From: Nitrospirota bacterium
Lineage (GTDB): Bacteria > Nitrospirota > Thermodesulfovibrionia > Thermodesulfovibrionales > Dissulfurispiraceae
Reading direction: 5' to 3'
NCBI GenBank assembly: GCA_013349595.1
Contig: DUZI01000041.1
Span: 1 to 10,145, forward strand
DNA: 10,145 nucleotides
Shown: positions 1 to 6,262 of the stretch, one piece after another
How positions within the stretch are numbered: the first letter of the stretch is position 1
Layout of the letters: every line of letters starts with the position of its first letter
Program-made: the position numbers and the translations under genes
Notes under the pieces: generated by a model
The model's database searches: none
Told to the model about the DNA's origin: nothing
The model's input: only the letters and a program-made list of their open reading frames with translations

Positions 1-559
1 AAATGTGATTAAAATCAGTATATCCACTATATAAAAAATCATCATCAAGAGAAATCCCTCCTATTGATAACACAAGACTAAAAATTTTGATATTAAAGGT
101 TGAAAGTAGAGTTTTAGCAATGGCTCCAAGTGCTACTTTTATAGCAGTCTCTCTTGCACTTGATCTTTCCAAGACATTCCTTGCATCTTTATGACCATAC
201 TTAATAATTCCTGCAAGGTCTGCATGTCCAGGCCTTGGTCTTGTAACCGGTGTAATTGAGTCCTTGTCCTCTATCTTTGAAGACATACCTTTTTGCCAAT
301 TAGTCCAATCCTTGTTAATAAGCAAGAGTGATATAGGTGTGCCTAATGTTAGTCCCCATCTTACTCCAGAAAGTATTTCAATCTCGTCCTCTTCTATCTT
401 CATCCTGCTACCCCTACCATAGCCACCTTGTCTTCTTTTTAAATCATAGTTAATCTGTGATTCTGTTAATTCTAAACGGGCAGGTATTCCCTCTATGATA
501 CCTATAAGTCCCTTACCATGAGATTCACCTGCCGTTAAAATTCTTAATTTTCTTAACAT
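1..559 (-). CDS. aroC: Chorismate synthase, partial (C-terminal half beyond left edge)
   Basis: Catalyses the last shikimate-pathway step, 5-enolpyruvylshikimate-3-phosphate to chorismate, in the cytoplasm with reduced FMN as cofactor. The window holds 186 codons of a protein usually 360-390 residues long. The frame is open to the edge. Signature motifs seen: GESHG at residues 11-15, KRRQGGYGRG at 41-50, RPRPGHAD at 107-114 and RSSARETA at 132-139. These match the family's substrate- and flavin-binding segments, including the conserved His in GESHG. The ATG at 559 gives the normal N-terminus (MLRKLRILTAGESHG). It lies 10 bp after the stop of the Tim44-domain gene, so the two are probably cotranscribed. 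Only a weak AAGG upstream serves as a ribosome-binding site, and translational coupling is possible. No internal stops or frameshifts are visible. Identification is firm. Confidence 0.96.
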   Translation of the reverse strand, partial: MLRKLRILTAGESHGKGLIGIIEGIPARLELTESQINYDLKRRQGGYGRGSRMKIEEDEIEILSGVRWGLTLGTPISLLLINKDWTNWQKGMSSKIEDKDSITPVTRPRPGHADLAGIIKYGHKDARNVLERSSARETAIKVALGAIAKTLLSTFNIKIFSLVLSIGGISLDDDFLYSGYTDFNHI

Positions 560-569
560 CTAAGATTAG

Positions 570-1556
570 TTAGCCTTGTTGAATAGCTGATAACTGCCAA
601 CGATTGGGTCCTGCATTTCTTGTAAAAGTCCAATATTCAATAAATTTAACAGGCTCAGTATTACTGCCTTCAATAAGTCTATTGGCTTCATCTGTCACAT
701 AATCAAGGACATTTGCAGTTATTTCAATAGTGATAAAGTCTTTGCCTTCTTCTTGCCAGGCCTCTGTAATTTCAATATTTCTGATTCCAATATTTTCTAA
801 TCTATTTATCCTTCCTTGCTGTTTGAGTTTTTGAACTTCATCACTCATTAACTGATACATCTCAGAGGTTAGTAATTCTCTTACATTTGACATATTTCTT
901 GCCATCCATGCAGCTTGAACCTTGAAAAAAATATCAGTAGCACTTTCTTTGAAAGAGTTCTCATTAAAAGAGACATCAAGCTGACGAATATGAGAAATAC
1001 CTGTTTGTAAATCTACATTAGTTGATGGTGAAACATAAACAGGTTGAGCAGTAGTATCATAGGACGGTATTTGTCCTTGCGGACCTTGTCCGCTGTACTG
1101 ATAATTACCACTAGAATAAACAGTAGCTTCTTGTTGTCTTTTTCTCTTAATAAAAAACTTATAAACAAAGAAGATAACTATACCAATAAGGATTATATCA
1201 AATAGACCGGGACCACTGTATCCGCCACTTCCCATACCACCATGAGCGAAGGAGCTAAAAAGCATATTACCAATCAATCCACCTAAGATGCCTCCTGCAA
1301 GCATACCCATAAAACCACCCCATCTTGAAGGCTGAGGTGCTGTTGCTGGATTAGCCGTAACAGGCTGTTGTTGTCTATTTACCTGTGAAGGAGAAGAAGG
1401 CGATGATTGAGATGGTTTTGAAGGTGCACTATAAGTCTTAGAACCTCTGCTTCCCATTCCTCCGCTCTTTCCACCCCCTGCCCTCGCATAGGCATCATTA
1501 AAGGTAAATATTGAAAACGAAACCAATACAAACAATACAAAAAAAATCTTCTTCAT
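570..1556 (-). CDS. Tim44-like domain membrane protein with signal peptide
   Basis: A 328-residue envelope protein. Residues 1-25 form a Sec signal peptide (MKK, hydrophobic core, AYARA). Residues 26-40 are Gly/Ser-rich (RAGGGKSGGMGSRGS), a hallmark of the bacterial Tim44-domain family (COG4395 type). Residues 43-78 are Ser/Pro/Gln low-complexity linker. Residues 81-103 are a glycine-rich hydrophobic stretch, and 117-136 a clear transmembrane helix followed by basic KRKRQQ. Residues about 185-327 form the Tim44-like domain, including a conserved-looking FFKVQAAWMARN segment and the C-terminal WTFTR...WQLSAIQ. By analogy with mitochondrial Tim44 the domain may bind lipid or another membrane component, but the bacterial role is not established. 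An AAGGAGGT ribosome-binding site (1567-1574) supports the start. aroC follows 10 bp downstream. Family assignment is confident; function is unknown. Confidence 0.88.
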   Translation of the reverse strand: MKKIFFVLFVLVSFSIFTFNDAYARAGGGKSGGMGSRGSKTYSAPSKPSQSSPSSPSQVNRQQQPVTANPATAPQPSRWGGFMGMLAGGILGGLIGNMLFSSFAHGGMGSGGYSGPGLFDIILIGIVIFFVYKFFIKRKRQQEATVYSSGNYQYSGQGPQGQIPSYDTTAQPVYVSPSTNVDLQTGISHIRQLDVSFNENSFKESATDIFFKVQAAWMARNMSNVRELLTSEMYQLMSDEVQKLKQQGRINRLENIGIRNIEITEAWQEEGKDFITIEITANVLDYVTDEANRLIEGSNTEPVKFIEYWTFTRNAGPNRWQLSAIQQG

Positions 1557-1607
1557 GTCTTTTAAGACCTCCTTAGTTTTGAATTTATTTTAACTTAAAA
1601 GAACAAA

Positions 1608-1636
1608 ATTTTAAAATAAACCCTTGAATGACCCAA
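1608..1636 (-). promoter_or_regulatory. Possible promoter of the Tim44-domain gene, using the end of the inserted element
   Basis: On the minus strand TTGGGT (1631-1636) is followed after exactly 17 bases by TAAAAT (1608-1613), about 50 bases before the ATG. The -10 matches consensus at five of six positions but the -35 at only three. The -35 hexamer spans the junction between the inserted element and its target duplication. If used, transcription would start near 1601. In AT-rich DNA such matches are frequent, so this is tentative. Confidence 0.3.
1625..1631. repeat. 7-bp target-site duplication, left of element copy 1
   Basis: TGAATGA directly abuts the left end (CCCAAAA) of copy 1 and is repeated exactly at 1833-1839 on the other side. 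Confidence 0.8.
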
Positions 1637-1832
1637 AATCGGCGATAGAACTAAAAAGCTTAATAAAATCAGCAAGAAAGGGCTGGTGAAGGATTTTTAT
1701 ACGACACCTTATAAAAAAAAGTTTGTAGGGCTTTGCCATAAGACATTGCATTATAATGAATAAAGAAAAATCAAATAAAATCTGTCGATTATAAAAAGCC
1801 TGAAACAGCCCTTGCTAAGCGTTATTTTAAGG
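1632..1832 (-). mobile_element. MITE-like palindromic element, copy 1 (201 bp)
   Basis: Read on the minus strand this is a close relative of copy 3 at 9645-9850. Shared blocks include GGGCTGTTTCAGG, TTTATAATCGACA, TTCATTATAATGCAATG, TATAAGGTGTCGTATAAAAAT, TTTTTAGTTCTATCGCCG and the end GATTTTGGG. Its ends are imperfect inverted repeats (plus-strand CCCAAAATCGGCGATA at 1632 against CCTTAAAATAACGC at the other end). It is flanked by identical 7-base repeats TGAATGA at 1625-1631 and 1833-1839, the footprint expected of transposition. It carries no open frame shared with the other copies, so it is a non-autonomous element. It sits between rsmE and the Tim44-domain gene. Its inner inverted arms could fold in rsmE read-through RNA and affect termination (inference). 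Confidence 0.85.
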
Positions 1833-1839
1833 TGAATGA
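1833..1839. repeat. 7-bp target-site duplication, right of element copy 1
   Basis: An exact TGAATGA match to 1625-1631, immediately after the element end (TATTTTAAGG). Confidence 0.8.
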
Positions 1840-1854
1840 GGTAGGTTTACATAC

Positions 1855-2595
1855 TCATAAGGTCGAAATTTTTTTATCAATAAAATAATGTATGAGAGTT
1901 GTAGCCAAAGGTCCAGCTGTCTCTGCTTTTAATGTGTATCTTCCAAGATTTACTTTGATAAATCCTGTCTTTTCTAATATATCAATCTCTTTTTGTAGCA
2001 AACCACCCTCAGGTCCAATAACAAATAAAATACTTGACTCTAAATAGTTATCAAAAAGATAATCTTGCAGGAAAAGACCTTCTCTATTAAAGACTAACTT
2101 TATAGAATCTCTATTATTTTGGCAAATAAAACTTATGTCTTTAATACAAATAGGATTATGTATTACTGGTATATGATTTCTGCCTGCTTGTTCTGATGCC
2201 TCTTCAACTATATTTATCCATCTTGTAATCTTATTAGTTTTTTTAATTATTGTTCTCTCTGTAATTAAGGGATATATCTCTTTGATACCACATTCAGCGA
2301 CTTCTCTAATGACTTTGTCCATTGAAGAACCTTTGAGTATTGATTGAAATAGCACTGTTTTGTAGAAGACTTTTTCATAGTTAATCTTTCTTACAATAGA
2401 AATTGTAACTATATTGTGATTGATGCCTAAAATTAATGCTTCATACCTACTCCCTTGTCCATCAATAACATGGATACTGTCACCTGTTTTTAATCTTAAT
2501 ACATTAGATATATAGTTGGACTTATTTCTGTTTAAATTTATTGTATGGTCTTTATCAATTTCTAACTTGCTTATAAATATTGTTGTTTTAACCAC
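1855..2595 (-). CDS. rsmE: 16S rRNA (uracil1498-N3)-methyltransferase RsmE
   Basis: Uses S-adenosylmethionine to methylate N3 of U1498 in 16S rRNA of the small ribosomal subunit. At 246 residues it is the normal family length. An N-terminal PUA-like RNA-binding part (about 1-75, with VLRLKTGD at 32-39) precedes a SPOUT-class trefoil-knot methyltransferase domain. Motifs seen: KGSSMDKVIREVAECGI (88-104), EEASEQAGR (131-139), IGPEGG (193-198) and LGRYTLKAETA (217-227). The last two form the SAM-binding knot and match the family pattern IGPEGG...LG.RILR.ETA. The start is GTG at 2595, 9 bp after the speE stop, with no clear Shine-Dalgarno. The nearby ATG overlapping the speE stop runs quickly into a stop, so GTG with coupling to speE is the best choice. 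It is last gene of the mlaD-tolC-speE-rsmE unit. Confidence 0.95.
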   Translation of the reverse strand: MVKTTIFISKLEIDKDHTINLNRNKSNYISNVLRLKTGDSIHVIDGQGSRYEALILGINHNIVTISIVRKINYEKVFYKTVLFQSILKGSSMDKVIREVAECGIKEIYPLITERTIIKKTNKITRWINIVEEASEQAGRNHIPVIHNPICIKDISFICQNNRDSIKLVFNREGLFLQDYLFDNYLESSILFVIGPEGGLLQKEIDILEKTGFIKVNLGRYTLKAETAGPLATTLIHYFIDKKISTL

Positions 2596-2604
2596 TAAAA
2601 AAAA

Positions 2605-3441
2605 TTACCATTTAAGTTCTTTATTCAAGAGTTTTTTATAAAATCTTTCAGGGAGAAAAGAATGTTGGTGCATCTCATCACTATAAATTTTTGTTTCAAT
2701 GTTGTAAGGTCTTCTGATTTCTCTCAAAGAATGTTTCATTGATGCACAAGAGAAAGTCCACCAATTACCAGCATAGGTGGCTATATTTGAGGTATATAAA
2801 TCAACTAAGGGGAATATAAGCTTCATAGATTCTTGAATCTCTATAACCATTTCTTTATGAAAATGAAGAGACTCTGAAAGAGTAACAAACATTCCTTCTT
2901 CTGTAAGACAATTTTTTACATGCTTAAAAAACTCAACTGTAAAAAGACTTTTTGCAAAGCCAATTATATCTGTTGAATCAACAATGACAACATCAATGTC
3001 ACCCTTTCTACTTTTTACAAATTCCGCACCATCCATACATTTAATCTCAACCCTTTGGTCATTAATCCCACAAGCAACAGAAGGGAAATATTTCTTTGAC
3101 ACATTTATGACTTCTTCATCTATCTCAACAAAGTATATTTTTTTAACTGTGCTATGTTTTAATGCCTCTCTAACAGCCCCTCCATCACCTCCACCAATAA
3201 TAATTATATTTTCTGGATTAGGATGAGCATGAAGTAGTGGATGGACAAGCATTTCATGATAAAAAAATTCATCTCTTTCAGTTATTTGCACCACATCATC
3301 AAGAATCAGCATATTACCAAAGTGTGGATTGGTAATAACCATTATTTCTTGAAAATTACTTTTCTTTTTATAAAGTATCTCACTTACCTCATAAACATAT
3401 TGAATTGGCGCATAGGGATCTTTTTCTAATAATTTAATCAT
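2605..3441 (-). CDS. speE: Polyamine aminopropyltransferase (spermidine synthase)
   Basis: Transfers an aminopropyl group from decarboxylated SAM to putrescine (or a related diamine) to make spermidine in the cytoplasm. At 278 residues it is close to typical bacterial SpeE. Features seen: N-terminal beta domain with FGNMLILDDVVQITERDEF (41-59), YHEMLVHPLL (61-70), the nucleotide-binding GGGDGG (83-88), acidic E106 in VEIDEEV, DGAEF (137-141) and the catalytic-region VDSTD (154-158, with D155 and D158). The usual DSTDP.GPA reads DSTDIIGFA and the usual YPSG.W reads YAGNWW, substitutions near the substrate pocket, so the exact polyamine made is uncertain. A strong AGGAGG (3453-3458) lies 11 bases before the ATG. 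The gene lies 58 bp after tolC with no visible terminator between. No speD or speA is in the window. Confidence 0.93.
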   Translation of the reverse strand: MIKLLEKDPYAPIQYVYEVSEILYKKKSNFQEIMVITNPHFGNMLILDDVVQITERDEFFYHEMLVHPLLHAHPNPENIIIIGGGDGGAVREALKHSTVKKIYFVEIDEEVINVSKKYFPSVACGINDQRVEIKCMDGAEFVKSRKGDIDVVIVDSTDIIGFAKSLFTVEFFKHVKNCLTEEGMFVTLSESLHFHKEMVIEIQESMKLIFPLVDLYTSNIATYAGNWWTFSCASMKHSLREIRRPYNIETKIYSDEMHQHSFLPERFYKKLLNKELKW

Positions 3442-3456
3442 CTTTATTATAACCTC

Positions 3457-3471
3457 CTAATTTGAAATTAG
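3457..3471 (-). promoter_or_regulatory. Palindrome overlapping the speE ribosome-binding site
   Basis: CTAATTT-G-AAATTAG on the plus strand is a perfect inverted repeat. On the mRNA it forms a hairpin of about six pairs that overlaps the AG at the 5' side of the AGGAGG site (3453-3458). It might modulate access to the site; short AT-rich palindromes also occur by chance. Confidence 0.35.
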
Positions 3472-3499
3472 ATTGACCATTAAAGGTTTTTACTAAGAA

Positions 3500-4858
3500 T
3501 TATCTGCCTTGCACATCAAGACCAACAGCATACATAAGTGATGCGAGGGATTGCCTCTGATTGTAAATTGAAATAAGATAATTAGCCTTTGATTGAGCAT
3601 AGGACTTTGCAGCATCAGCGATCTCCTTTGCCTCTCCAATTCCCATATCAAAGTTTGCCATTGCAAGCACCAGCCATTTTTTTGAATTTATTACAGCCGT
3701 TTGTGTCTCTGAAATATTTCTATAAGCTTCTTGAAGTTCATAATAGGCTTTTTCGATTTGGGTTGGCACTGCTCCCTTTATAAATCTATGTTTTTCAACC
3801 ATTTGCCTGTATTCTGCCTCTGCCTCTTTTATCCTGCCTTTTTTTATACCAAAATCATAGGACCATTGTAATCCTAAAAAAACTGCCCCCTTTGTTTCAT
3901 TAAAAAAATCAATAATATAAGGATTTTTAATCCTATCCCTATTAGATGCCCTATGAAATGTTCCTAATAGTCCTAAAAATATTTGAGGATATAAAGAAGT
4001 CTTTTCAGCTTCGAGTAAAAATTGCTTCGCTTTAAGGCCTTCTTGCACTTGTATATATTCTGGTCTTATCTCATTTGCTTTATTTATATAGTTGTTGATT
4101 AATTCAGGTATCTGTGCATCAATTGTGAGTTTTTTTTCTGCAAGGATAATTTCTTCCTTCCTATCTATTCCAAGGTTAGCCTTTAATAGGGACTTGGCAA
4201 CCTCAAGGTTTTTTTCCACTTCATTGAGGTATCTAACTATCTCTGCATTGAGGGTATTCAGTTTATAGATATTCATTTCATCACCAAAAGGTGCATCATC
4301 TTGAGTTCGTTTTTCTGAAGTGATTATAGACCTTTTAATCTCATCTCTTAACTCAAGAAGGAGATTTCTAAGTTCATTAGCAAGGAGAATTCCATTGTAA
4401 AGTTCTTTTATACGAAGTATTATTTCCGCCTTTTTCTTCTCAACACCAGCAGTTGAAGCCTTTATTCCACTTTTGGCAGCCTCTTGATAGTATCCAAGCA
4501 TACCAAAAGAGTAGATGGGCTGAATTATTGAAAGATCAAAGCCACCAAAGATTCCATTTAAGGTTAACCCAACATTGTTGTTAACATTAGGTATAATTTG
4601 ATTTTCTCTTGCACGAGGAGAGGGTCCAAATAGGGCAGTCATCTTTAACTGTGGATAAGCATGGGCATCAGCTTGCATTTTTTTAGCTTTGTATATATCT
4701 ATTTCATATACAGACTCTCCAATTTCAGGGCTAAATTTGATAGCTTTTTTGATACAGTCATCAAGTGTTAGATGGTGGATTTTATTTTCCTGAGAAAAGC
4801 ATTCGGTTGGTAAAAGGTAAATTAATAGGATAAAAACTATTAGTGTAGTATTAAGCAT
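3500..4858 (-). CDS. TolC-family outer-membrane efflux/export protein
   Basis: An outer-membrane channel protein that forms trimeric barrel-and-tunnel exit ducts for inner-membrane exporters. From the start chosen here it has 452 residues, typical for TolC/OprM-like proteins. Evidence: a signal peptide MLNTTLIVFILLIYLLPTEC, then LTLDDCIKKAIKFSPEI, the classic first-repeat start of this family. Long amphipathic helices rich in Lys/Glu/Ala follow, with two beta-rich insertions (FGGFDLSIIQPIYSFG and GAVFLGLQWSYDFG) and a second helical repeat ending YNQRQSLASLMYAVG. The frame extends upstream to an ATG at 4891, which would overlap mlaD by 20 bases. The ATG at 4858 is preferred because a full AGGAGG sits nine bases before it and the signal peptide then begins at once. 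Which exporter it serves is unknown; its position after mlaD suggests a lipid or hydrophobic-molecule pathway. Confidence 0.9.
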   Translation of the reverse strand: MLNTTLIVFILLIYLLPTECFSQENKIHHLTLDDCIKKAIKFSPEIGESVYEIDIYKAKKMQADAHAYPQLKMTALFGPSPRARENQIIPNVNNNVGLTLNGIFGGFDLSIIQPIYSFGMLGYYQEAAKSGIKASTAGVEKKKAEIILRIKELYNGILLANELRNLLLELRDEIKRSIITSEKRTQDDAPFGDEMNIYKLNTLNAEIVRYLNEVEKNLEVAKSLLKANLGIDRKEEIILAEKKLTIDAQIPELINNYINKANEIRPEYIQVQEGLKAKQFLLEAEKTSLYPQIFLGLLGTFHRASNRDRIKNPYIIDFFNETKGAVFLGLQWSYDFGIKKGRIKEAEAEYRQMVEKHRFIKGAVPTQIEKAYYELQEAYRNISETQTAVINSKKWLVLAMANFDMGIGEAKEIADAAKSYAQSKANYLISIYNQRQSLASLMYAVGLDVQGR

Positions 4859-4867
4859 TTTTGAAAA

Positions 4868-4873
4868 CCTCCT
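4868..4873 (-). promoter_or_regulatory. Ribosome-binding site that fixes the tolC-like start
   Basis: AGGAGG on the minus strand lies nine bases before the ATG at 4858 and overlaps the TAG stop of the mlaD-like gene (4872-4874). This indicates coupled translation and argues against the ATG at 4891, which has no Shine-Dalgarno. Confidence 0.75.
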
Positions 4874-5315
4874 AAACCTTACCAAAGACATATTTTGAGA
4901 TTAGTTCTTCAACATCCACTGCAGATTCAGTCTCTCTTAATGTTCCAAGTGGTGATACCTTATTATCTGAGCCACCAGGTGTTATCTGAACATATTTTTC
5001 GCCAATTAACCCCTTTGTTTTTATTGAAACGATTGCATCTTCTTGTAAAACAATATCTTTTTTGATAGAGAGTTCAACAAGAGCCTGATAATCTTTGCTC
5101 AAACTTATGCTCTTAACCTTGCCGATCTCAACCCCTGCAATCTCAACAACTGCTCCAGCTTTTAAGCCTCCAGATTTATCAAAATTAGCATAAACAATAT
5201 ATCCACTACTACCAATAACCTCTAACTTGCCCAATTTAATAGAAATATAACAAAGACACAGAATACCGATAATCATAAATATTCCAGCCGACAACTCAAT
5301 ATCAAACTTTTTCAT
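4872..5315 (-). CDS. mlaD: MlaD/MCE-domain lipid-transport protein
   Basis: A periplasmic, inner-membrane-anchored substrate-binding subunit of Mla-type phospholipid transporters. It has 147 residues, against about 180 for E. coli MlaD. Residues 1-8 are cytoplasmic, 9-28 form one transmembrane anchor, and about 38-116 form the MCE domain. Motifs seen: GLKAGAVVEIAGVEIGKVKSISL (50-72), IKTKGLIGEKYVQITPGG (98-115) and the C-terminal SAVDVEELISKYVFG (131-145), corresponding to the helix that lines the hexamer pore. The start has AGGAGG(G) five bases upstream (5321-5326). The tolC-like gene follows 13 bp later. In the usual arrangement mlaD follows the permease (mlaE) and ATPase (mlaF) genes. Here the upstream neighbour is the unrelated ymdB-like gene, so the partners must be encoded elsewhere or be absent. 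Family assignment is strong; transport direction and cargo are unknown. Confidence 0.92.
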   Translation of the reverse strand: MKKFDIELSAGIFMIIGILCLCYISIKLGKLEVIGSSGYIVYANFDKSGGLKAGAVVEIAGVEIGKVKSISLSKDYQALVELSIKKDIVLQEDAIVSIKTKGLIGEKYVQITPGGSDNKVSPLGTLRETESAVDVEELISKYVFGKV

Positions 5316-5323
5316 TAAGCCCT

Positions 5324-5336
5324 CCTAAAAATTAGG
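5324..5336 (-). promoter_or_regulatory. Small hairpin at the mlaD ribosome-binding site
   Basis: CCTAA-AAA-TTAGG can pair as five base pairs in the mRNA. Its 3' strand includes the AGG that begins the AGGAGG of mlaD. It is a possible weak translational control element and could be chance. Confidence 0.3.
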
Positions 5337-5341
5337 TTTTT

Positions 5342-5364
5342 GGTTAACCACAGAGAACACAGAG
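5342..5364. repeat. GGTTAACC palindrome plus CACAGAG direct repeat
   Basis: GGTTAACC (5342-5349) runs into CACAGAG-AA-CACAGAG (5349-5355 and 5358-5364), a 9-base period repeated twice. It lies in the 160-bp gap between the ymdB-like gene and mlaD. I have an impression that similar CACAGAG-type tracts recur in intergenic DNA of many environmental bacteria, but I cannot check it. No function is assigned. Confidence 0.5.
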
Positions 5365-5475
5365 ATTTCTCTTACAAAAAAATTAAGTTTAATTCTAAGC
5401 ATATTTATTAGCATTTATATTTGAGATAGTTTTTTCGAAAATCTATTCTCTGATAATTTTAAATTAGCATAATGC

Positions 5476-6255
5476 CTAAGCAGTTAATTGAAGCCTTTGT
5501 ATTGCCTTTGCCTTCCCAGTTTTCTCATTTGCCTCTACCACTAAGGCATTCATGATTGCCTTTCCTGATGGGACTTCAAACTTTCTTGGCATAAAATCCA
5601 AAAACTTTTGTATTATTTGTGATTTATCAATACCAATTACCGAATCTTCAGGCCCTGTCATGCCGACATCTGTTATGTAAGCAGTGCCTTTTGGTAAAAT
5701 TTTTTCATCGGCAGTTTGAACATGAGTGTGAGTTCCAATTACTGCAGTAACAAGTCCATCAATGTAATAACCAAAAGCTTTTTTTTCTGAAGTAGCCTCT
5801 CCATGAAAGTCTATAAAGATAAGTTTTGTCTCTTTTTGTATTTCTTCAACAACTGATCTTGCAGTTCTGAAAGGGCAATCTAATATATTCATAAACACCC
5901 TGCCTGACAAACATATAATTGCAACCTTTAAATCATTCCTAACATTTAGTATAATACTTCCAAATCCTAAGGCATCAGGTGGATAATTAAGCGGTCTTAG
6001 TATCCTGTTTTCTTTTGCTATGTACTGAACTGCTTCTTTCTTATCCCATACATGATTACCTGTTGTGATCACATCTACACCAGCTTGGAAGAGTTCATGT
6101 GCAGTCTTTTGGTTAATACCAAAACCTCCTGCCGAATTTTCACCATTTGCAACTATAAAATCTAATTTATAAAGATTCTTAAGATTAGGTAATAGCGATT
6201 TAACAGCTTCTCTGCCTGTTCTTCCTACTACATCACCAATGAAAAGCAGTTTCAT
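5476..6255 (-). CDS. ymdB: YmdB-family metallophosphoesterase (TIGR00282)
   Basis: A dinuclear-metal calcineurin-like phosphoesterase. The Bacillus YmdB and Deinococcus DR1281 relatives hydrolyse 2',3'-cyclic nucleotides, and YmdB influences gene expression and biofilm programmes. It has 259 residues, the normal length. Likely metal ligands visible: D8 (GDVVG), E39-N40 (ANGENS), N67-H68 (TGNHVWD), H151 (DFHGEATSEK), H176 and H178 (GTHTHVQTAD). All expected active-site positions are intact. The ATG at 6255 gives the canonical MKLLFIGDVVGR N-terminus; an AAGG 10-13 bases upstream lies inside the end of rny. It follows rny by 7 bp, a conserved pairing that suggests a shared role in RNA turnover or signalling. 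The cellular substrate in this organism is not known. Confidence 0.95.
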   Translation of the reverse strand: MKLLFIGDVVGRTGREAVKSLLPNLKNLYKLDFIVANGENSAGGFGINQKTAHELFQAGVDVITTGNHVWDKKEAVQYIAKENRILRPLNYPPDALGFGSIILNVRNDLKVAIICLSGRVFMNILDCPFRTARSVVEEIQKETKLIFIDFHGEATSEKKAFGYYIDGLVTAVIGTHTHVQTADEKILPKGTAYITDVGMTGPEDSVIGIDKSQIIQKFLDFMPRKFEVPSGKAIMNALVVEANEKTGKAKAIQRLQLTA

Positions 6256-6262
6256 TGACTAA

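Noticed and set aside
2984..3429. Open frames on the plus strand inside speE
   Set aside because: They are antisense to a well-conserved enzyme gene, have no ribosome-binding sites and show no recognisable motifs.
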